Part shown: one piece after another, positions 60,717 to 64,000 of the stretch
How positions within the stretch are numbered: position 1 is the stretch's first letter
Layout of the letters: each line of letters opens with the position of its first letter
From: Candidatus Sulfopaludibacter sp. SbA3
Lineage (GTDB): Bacteria; Pseudomonadota; Alphaproteobacteria; Caulobacterales; Hyphomonadaceae
Direction: 5' to 3'
NCBI GenBank assembly: GCA_945913285.1
Contig: CAMEDD010000009.1
Location: 1-64,000 of the forward strand
DNA length: 64,000 nt
Position numbers and translations under genes: made by a program
Notes under the pieces: model-generated
Told to the model about the DNA's origin: nothing
Database searches by the model: none
What the model saw: the letters and a program-made list of their open reading frames with translations, nothing else

Positions 60717-62576
60717 TTACTTCACGCCCGCCATGCCCTTGGTCAGGAATGGCGACAGGACAAGAACCAGAACGCCGACACCGATACCGATCAGGCCGAT
60801 GCTCTGGAACACTTCCGTGTACGTCTGAAGCTGCCTGGCGCTGTCGACGACCACGCCGCCCACTGTTTCCGATGACGTCTGCTTGGCAATGATACCGGCC
60901 AGCGTGTGCGCCAGCGAGCTCGACAGGAACCAGACACCCATCATCAGGCCGACAACCTTCGGCGCAGAGAGCTTAGTGATCATCGACAGGCCAACCGGCG
61001 AGAGGCAGATCTCCCCCGTCGTGTGCAGCAGATATGCGAGGAACAGCCAGATCAGCGGCACGAGCACGACCATCTGGCCGTCGACTTCTTTCTCGGCGGC
61101 GAAGGCATTCGCGCCCCAGACGAGCACGAGGAAACCGAGGCCGACCTGCAGCAGCGCCAGGCCAAACTTGACCGGCACCGGCGGGTTCAGTCCGCGTTTC
61201 TCAAGCGCCGTCCAGCCCCAGGCGAATACCGGGGCGAGCAGTACGATAAGGGCAGGGTTGAAGAAGTTGGTCGACGCCGCCGTCAGCTTGAAATCGCCGA
61301 ACACGGTGAGATCCGAGTTGCGCGAAGCATAAAGCGTCAGCGACGAGCCTGCCTGCTCGAACAGCATCCAGAACACGACCGAGAACGCCGTCAGCAGGAT
61401 TGCCACGATCATCCGCGAGCGCTCCTCGGCCTTGAAGGCCACCAGCGCATAGATCAACATACCGGCGAAAATGGCCGGCGCGCCAAAGGTCAGCGCGGTC
61501 GAGACGATCGCATCATTGCGCAGCAGGAAATAGATCGGCATCAGCGCGACCGCGCCGCCGATCCAGGTGATGGCTTCCCAGCTGATCTTGACCGGCGTCT
61601 TCGGCTCACCCCGGCCTTCCAGCCATGGCTTGCCAACGATGAAGGTGATCAGGCCGGCGAGCATGCCGAAGCCGGCGAGGCCAAAGCCGTAGGCCCAGCC
61701 GAATTGCGTTCCAAGCCAGGCGCAGAGGATCGTCGCCAGCAGGGAGCCCAGGTTGATGCCCATGTAGAAGATGGTGAAGCCGGAGTCGCGGCGTGGATCC
61801 GTCGGCTCATACAGTGCGCCGACGATCGTCGAGATGTTCGCCTTGAGGAAGCCGACGCCGACCGTGATCAGCGAGAGCGAGAGGAACAGGATCGAGACGA
61901 AGGGCGCTTCGCGCTTGGTGTCGAGCTGGTACTCCGCAGGCGCAACACTGGCGAGCACCTCATCATCGGCGCTTTCGGGCGTGCCCTTGTGGTCGATAAT
62001 CTGGATGTAGGTTTCAGCCGCGTCGCCTTCACCAACCGCTTCAAAACCGACGCTGCGGCGTTCGCCTTCATAATCGATAAAGAGGCGCCGGTTTTCGCCG
62101 CGGCCTTCGCCGATGATTTCGCGCTCGACGCCGCCGACGGTGACATACTGTTTCGAACCGGATCCTTCGAACGCCATGCCGAAATGGCCGAGTACGAGGA
62201 AGGCCGCGCCGATGAGCACCGCCTTGCGCGGGCCGAGATAGCGGTCAGCGATGACGCCGCCGATGAGCGGCATCAGGTAAACGAGCGACGCATAGGCCGC
62301 GTAGATGCCCTGGCTTTCATTGTCGGAAAAAAGGAAATGCTGCGTCAGGTAAAGCACCAGCAGCGCGCGCATGCCGTAGAAGGAAAACCGCTCCCACATC
62401 TCGGCGAAGAAGAGGACCGCGAGCCCCTTCGGATGGCCGAAGAATGATGTGTCGCTCGCGCTGCTTGCCGCGCCGTTTGCCGATGCTGTGTCTGACAATG
62501 CCCTGCCCCCCCGATGTTCCGGCGCCCCAGCGCCAATTGTGTCAGAGGTTTGACCATGCCCCGCCGGAGCGCTCAA
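60717..62576 (-). CDS. POT family di-/tripeptide:H+ symporter
   Basis: The 619-residue transporter has the POT motifs: ExxERFSFYGMR in the first helix (FFAEMWERFSFYGMRALLVLY), the PTR2 signature area GGVIADRYLGPRKAV, and FTIFYMGINLGSLLA. About 45 hydrophilic residues precede helix 1. Between the fourth helix (GHFGMAFEG) and the next is a soluble insert of about 85 residues (from SGSKQYVTVGGVE to PAEYQLDTKRE), unlike compact POT proteins. It would import small peptides using the proton gradient. Confidence 0.9.
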   Translation of the reverse strand: MSAPAGHGQTSDTIGAGAPEHRGGRALSDTASANGAASSASDTSFFGHPKGLAVLFFAEMWERFSFYGMRALLVLYLTQHFLFSDNESQGIYAAYASLVYLMPLIGGVIADRYLGPRKAVLIGAAFLVLGHFGMAFEGSGSKQYVTVGGVEREIIGEGRGENRRLFIDYEGERRSVGFEAVGEGDAAETYIQIIDHKGTPESADDEVLASVAPAEYQLDTKREAPFVSILFLSLSLITVGVGFLKANISTIVGALYEPTDPRRDSGFTIFYMGINLGSLLATILCAWLGTQFGWAYGFGLAGFGMLAGLITFIVGKPWLEGRGEPKTPVKISWEAITWIGGAVALMPIYFLLRNDAIVSTALTFGAPAIFAGMLIYALVAFKAEERSRMIVAILLTAFSVVFWMLFEQAGSSLTLYASRNSDLTVFGDFKLTAASTNFFNPALIVLLAPVFAWGWTALEKRGLNPPVPVKFGLALLQVGLGFLVLVWGANAFAAEKEVDGQMVVLVPLIWLFLAYLLHTTGEICLSPVGLSMITKLSAPKVVGLMMGVWFLSSSLAHTLAGIIAKQTSSETVGGVVVDSARQLQTYTEVFQSIGLIGIGVGVLVLVLSPFLTKGMAGVK

Positions 62577-62590
62577 GGCGATTTTTACTG

Positions 62591-62614
62591 TTGCACAAGT
62601 CCGCGCTTGCGCAA
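62591..62614. terminator. Hairpin between gshA and the POT gene
   Basis: TTGCACAAG (62591-62599) and CTTGCGCAA (62606-62614) form a 9-bp stem with one G-U or mismatch pair and a 6-nt loop, 61 bp after the gshA stop. There is no T-tract on either strand. Confidence 0.35.
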
Positions 62615-62675
62615 CGGAAGTGCTCCATAAGCTCCAACCGGGGTTTAAGGACGGGTTATGGACGGGCCGAAGGCC

Positions 62676-64000
62676 TCAATACGCCTCTTCGGCGAACACC
62701 TTCGTCAGGTCTTTCTTCCACGGGCCGTAATAGCGCTGAAGGAGGCGCTCGGCGGGCGTCAGGCCAGACGTTGCGATCTCGTCGAGACCCGACAGGAAGC
62801 CCGACTCGTCATCACCCGCGGCTGACAGGAAAGCCCGGTCGCGCAGGCCGGCGCGGGAAATCGCGAGCACCTCTTTAGCGAGGTCCTGCATCGGCCGGCC
62901 GCCCGGGATCGGCGTGCGCAGGCCAAGTGTCCGCACGCCCTGGCGCATCACCTCGCGCTCCGGCGCAGTCCAGTGTTTCACGAGGTCCCAGGCCGCATCC
63001 AGGGAGGATTGCGAATAGAGGATGCCGGTCCAGAACGCCGAGAACGCGCAAAGCCGGTCCCAGGGGCCGGCGTCCGAGCCGCGCATTTCGAGGAAACGCT
63101 TCAGGCGCACTTCGGGGAAAATCGTCGAAAGATGATCGACAAAATCATCCATCGCGGGCCGCTCGCCCGGCAGGATGGGCAGCTTGCCGTCCATGAAATC
63201 GCGGAAGCTGAGGCCCGATGCGTCGAGATACTGCCCGCCCCGGCGCACAAAATACATCGGCACATCAAGGGCGTAGTCCACGTATTGCTCGAAGCCGAAG
63301 CCTTGCTGGAACGCGAACGGTAGCATGCCGGAGCGGTCCGGGTCCGTGTCAGTCCAGATCTGCGAACGGTAGGACAGGAACCCGTTCGCCCGCCCGTCGA
63401 TGAAGGGGGAGTTGGCAAACAGCGCGGTGCCAAGCGGCTGCAGCGCGAGCGAAACCCGCAGCTTCTGCACCATGTCGGGCTCTGACGCGTAGTCGAGGTT
63501 CGCCTGGACGGTGCAGGTCCGGAACATCATCTGCCGGCCAAGGCGCCCGACCTTGTCCATGTACGCGGTCATGATCTTGTAGCGGCCTTTCGGCATCACC
63601 GGCGTCTCGGCAAGGCTCCAGATCGGGCTTGCGCCGAGGCCGAGGAAGCCGATGCCCAGCGGCTCGGCCAGTTCGCGCACTTCGGAAAGGTGCTGGCCGA
63701 CTTCCGTGCAGGTCTGGTGGATCGATTCCAGCGGCGCGCCAGACAGTTCGAACTGCCCGCCCGGCTCGAGGCTGACGCTGGCGCCGCCTTTCTTGAGGCC
63801 GATCAGGTGCCCGCCTTCCATGATCGGCGCCCAGCCAAACCGGTCACGCAGGCCTTCGAGCATCGTAAGAACCGAAGCCTTGCCTTGATACGGCAGGGGC
63901 CGGAGCCCGTCCCACAGGAAGCCGAACTTCTCGTGCTCAGTGCCGATGCGCCAGTCTGTTTTCGGCTTATTGCCGCCCTCGAGATACTCAACCAGCTCGG
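62676..64000 (-). CDS. gshA: Glutamate-cysteine ligase (plant/alphaproteobacterial type), 5' end outside the window
   Basis: The window holds 441 codons of the gene, lacking only the N-terminus (about 15 residues by comparison with homologues). Visible parts are DWRIGTEHEKFGFLWDG, MEGGHLIGLKKGGASVSLEPGGQFELSGA, MFRTCTVQANLDYASEPDM and FLEMRGSDAGPW, the conserved substrate and nucleotide regions of this GshA class. The enzyme makes gamma-glutamylcysteine, the first step of glutathione synthesis. It belongs to the EgtA/GshA group rather than the E. coli GshA type. Confidence 0.93.
   Translation of the reverse strand, partial: ELVEYLEGGNKPKTDWRIGTEHEKFGFLWDGLRPLPYQGKASVLTMLEGLRDRFGWAPIMEGGHLIGLKKGGASVSLEPGGQFELSGAPLESIHQTCTEVGQHLSEVRELAEPLGIGFLGLGASPIWSLAETPVMPKGRYKIMTAYMDKVGRLGRQMMFRTCTVQANLDYASEPDMVQKLRVSLALQPLGTALFANSPFIDGRANGFLSYRSQIWTDTDPDRSGMLPFAFQQGFGFEQYVDYALDVPMYFVRRGGQYLDASGLSFRDFMDGKLPILPGERPAMDDFVDHLSTIFPEVRLKRFLEMRGSDAGPWDRLCAFSAFWTGILYSQSSLDAAWDLVKHWTAPEREVMRQGVRTLGLRTPIPGGRPMQDLAKEVLAISRAGLRDRAFLSAAGDDESGFLSGLDEIATSGLTPAERLLQRYYGPWKKDLTKVFAEEAY

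Noticed and set aside
60906-62447. 513-codon plus-strand open frame
   Set aside because: Antisense shadow of the POT transporter gene in GC-rich DNA.

Overview
The window is a stretch of chromosome from a GC-rich alphaproteobacterium. It carries an aa3-type cytochrome c oxidase cluster of alphaproteobacterial layout, a ChvI/ChvG two-component pair, an [4Fe-4S] PhrB-type photolyase, an alphaproteobacterial-style glutamate-cysteine ligase, and dispersed GC-rich repeats. A Hyphomonadaceae or Caulobacterales host would fit, but that is an inference from gene content. Most of the window is ordinary, densely packed core genome; the accessory part lies in the first 12 kb.

Layout. 1-1.3 kb: the 5' end of an IS3-type element and a universal-stress gene split by one in-frame amber codon. 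1.6-5.2 kb: a small light-sensing neighbourhood, with folE (GTP cyclohydrolase I) followed directly by a BLUF photoreceptor gene, a zinc-ribbon-like/DUF465 pair, a spermidine-synthase-like protein and a second BLUF gene. 5.47-12.04 kb: a genomic island in the 3' end of tRNA-Asp(GTC), bounded by a 17-bp direct repeat. It holds a self-inhibited Fic protein with a promoter-region array of four 24-bp-periodic repeats, two toxin-antitoxin pairs separated by three copies of an unidentified ~65-bp repeat, gene remnants, an IS3-family element, and an integrase cut off by that element.

12.3-15.1 kb: AsmA. 15.1-17.5 kb: a GGDEF/EAL protein. 17.6-20.4 kb: an operon of ChrR-like cupin, DUF6134 protein and photolyase. 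It is headed by a sequence that resembles an RpoE/ECF11 promoter (TGATCC, 18 bp, TAAAGA). A similar sequence (TGATCG, 18 bp, TATAGG) precedes folE-BLUF, so the two loci may belong to one photo-oxidative stress regulon. 20.5-23.5 kb: sulfur metabolism (cysteine synthase, sulfurtransferase, cystathionine beta-lyase). 23.5-26.8 kb: a C13-type peptidase, lipoproteins (one with an amber interruption), an oxidoreductase and a membrane protein. 26.9-31.8 kb: polA, exoD-like and a frameshifted DUF2235 gene. 32.4-36.4 kb: chvI and chvG, separated by three genes. 36.5-42.3 kb: acetyl-CoA synthetase, then an MFS transporter, an amidohydrolase and a serine hydrolase. 42.9-47.6 kb: rplY, pth, NfeD/SPFH, peroxiredoxin, YqgE and a GNAT. 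47.7-56.9 kb (minus strand): coxB-coxA-ctaB-small ORF-ctaG-coxC-SURF1-thrC-GNAT-EAL. 57.1-64 kb: TPR protein, TldD, DUF3667, rhodanese, POT peptide transporter and the 3' part of gshA.

The most interesting parts are the tRNA-Asp island with its repeat-delimited toxin-antitoxin cassettes and Fic operator array, and the pairing of a BLUF photoreceptor with folE under what looks like the same promoter class as the ChrR-like/photolyase operon.
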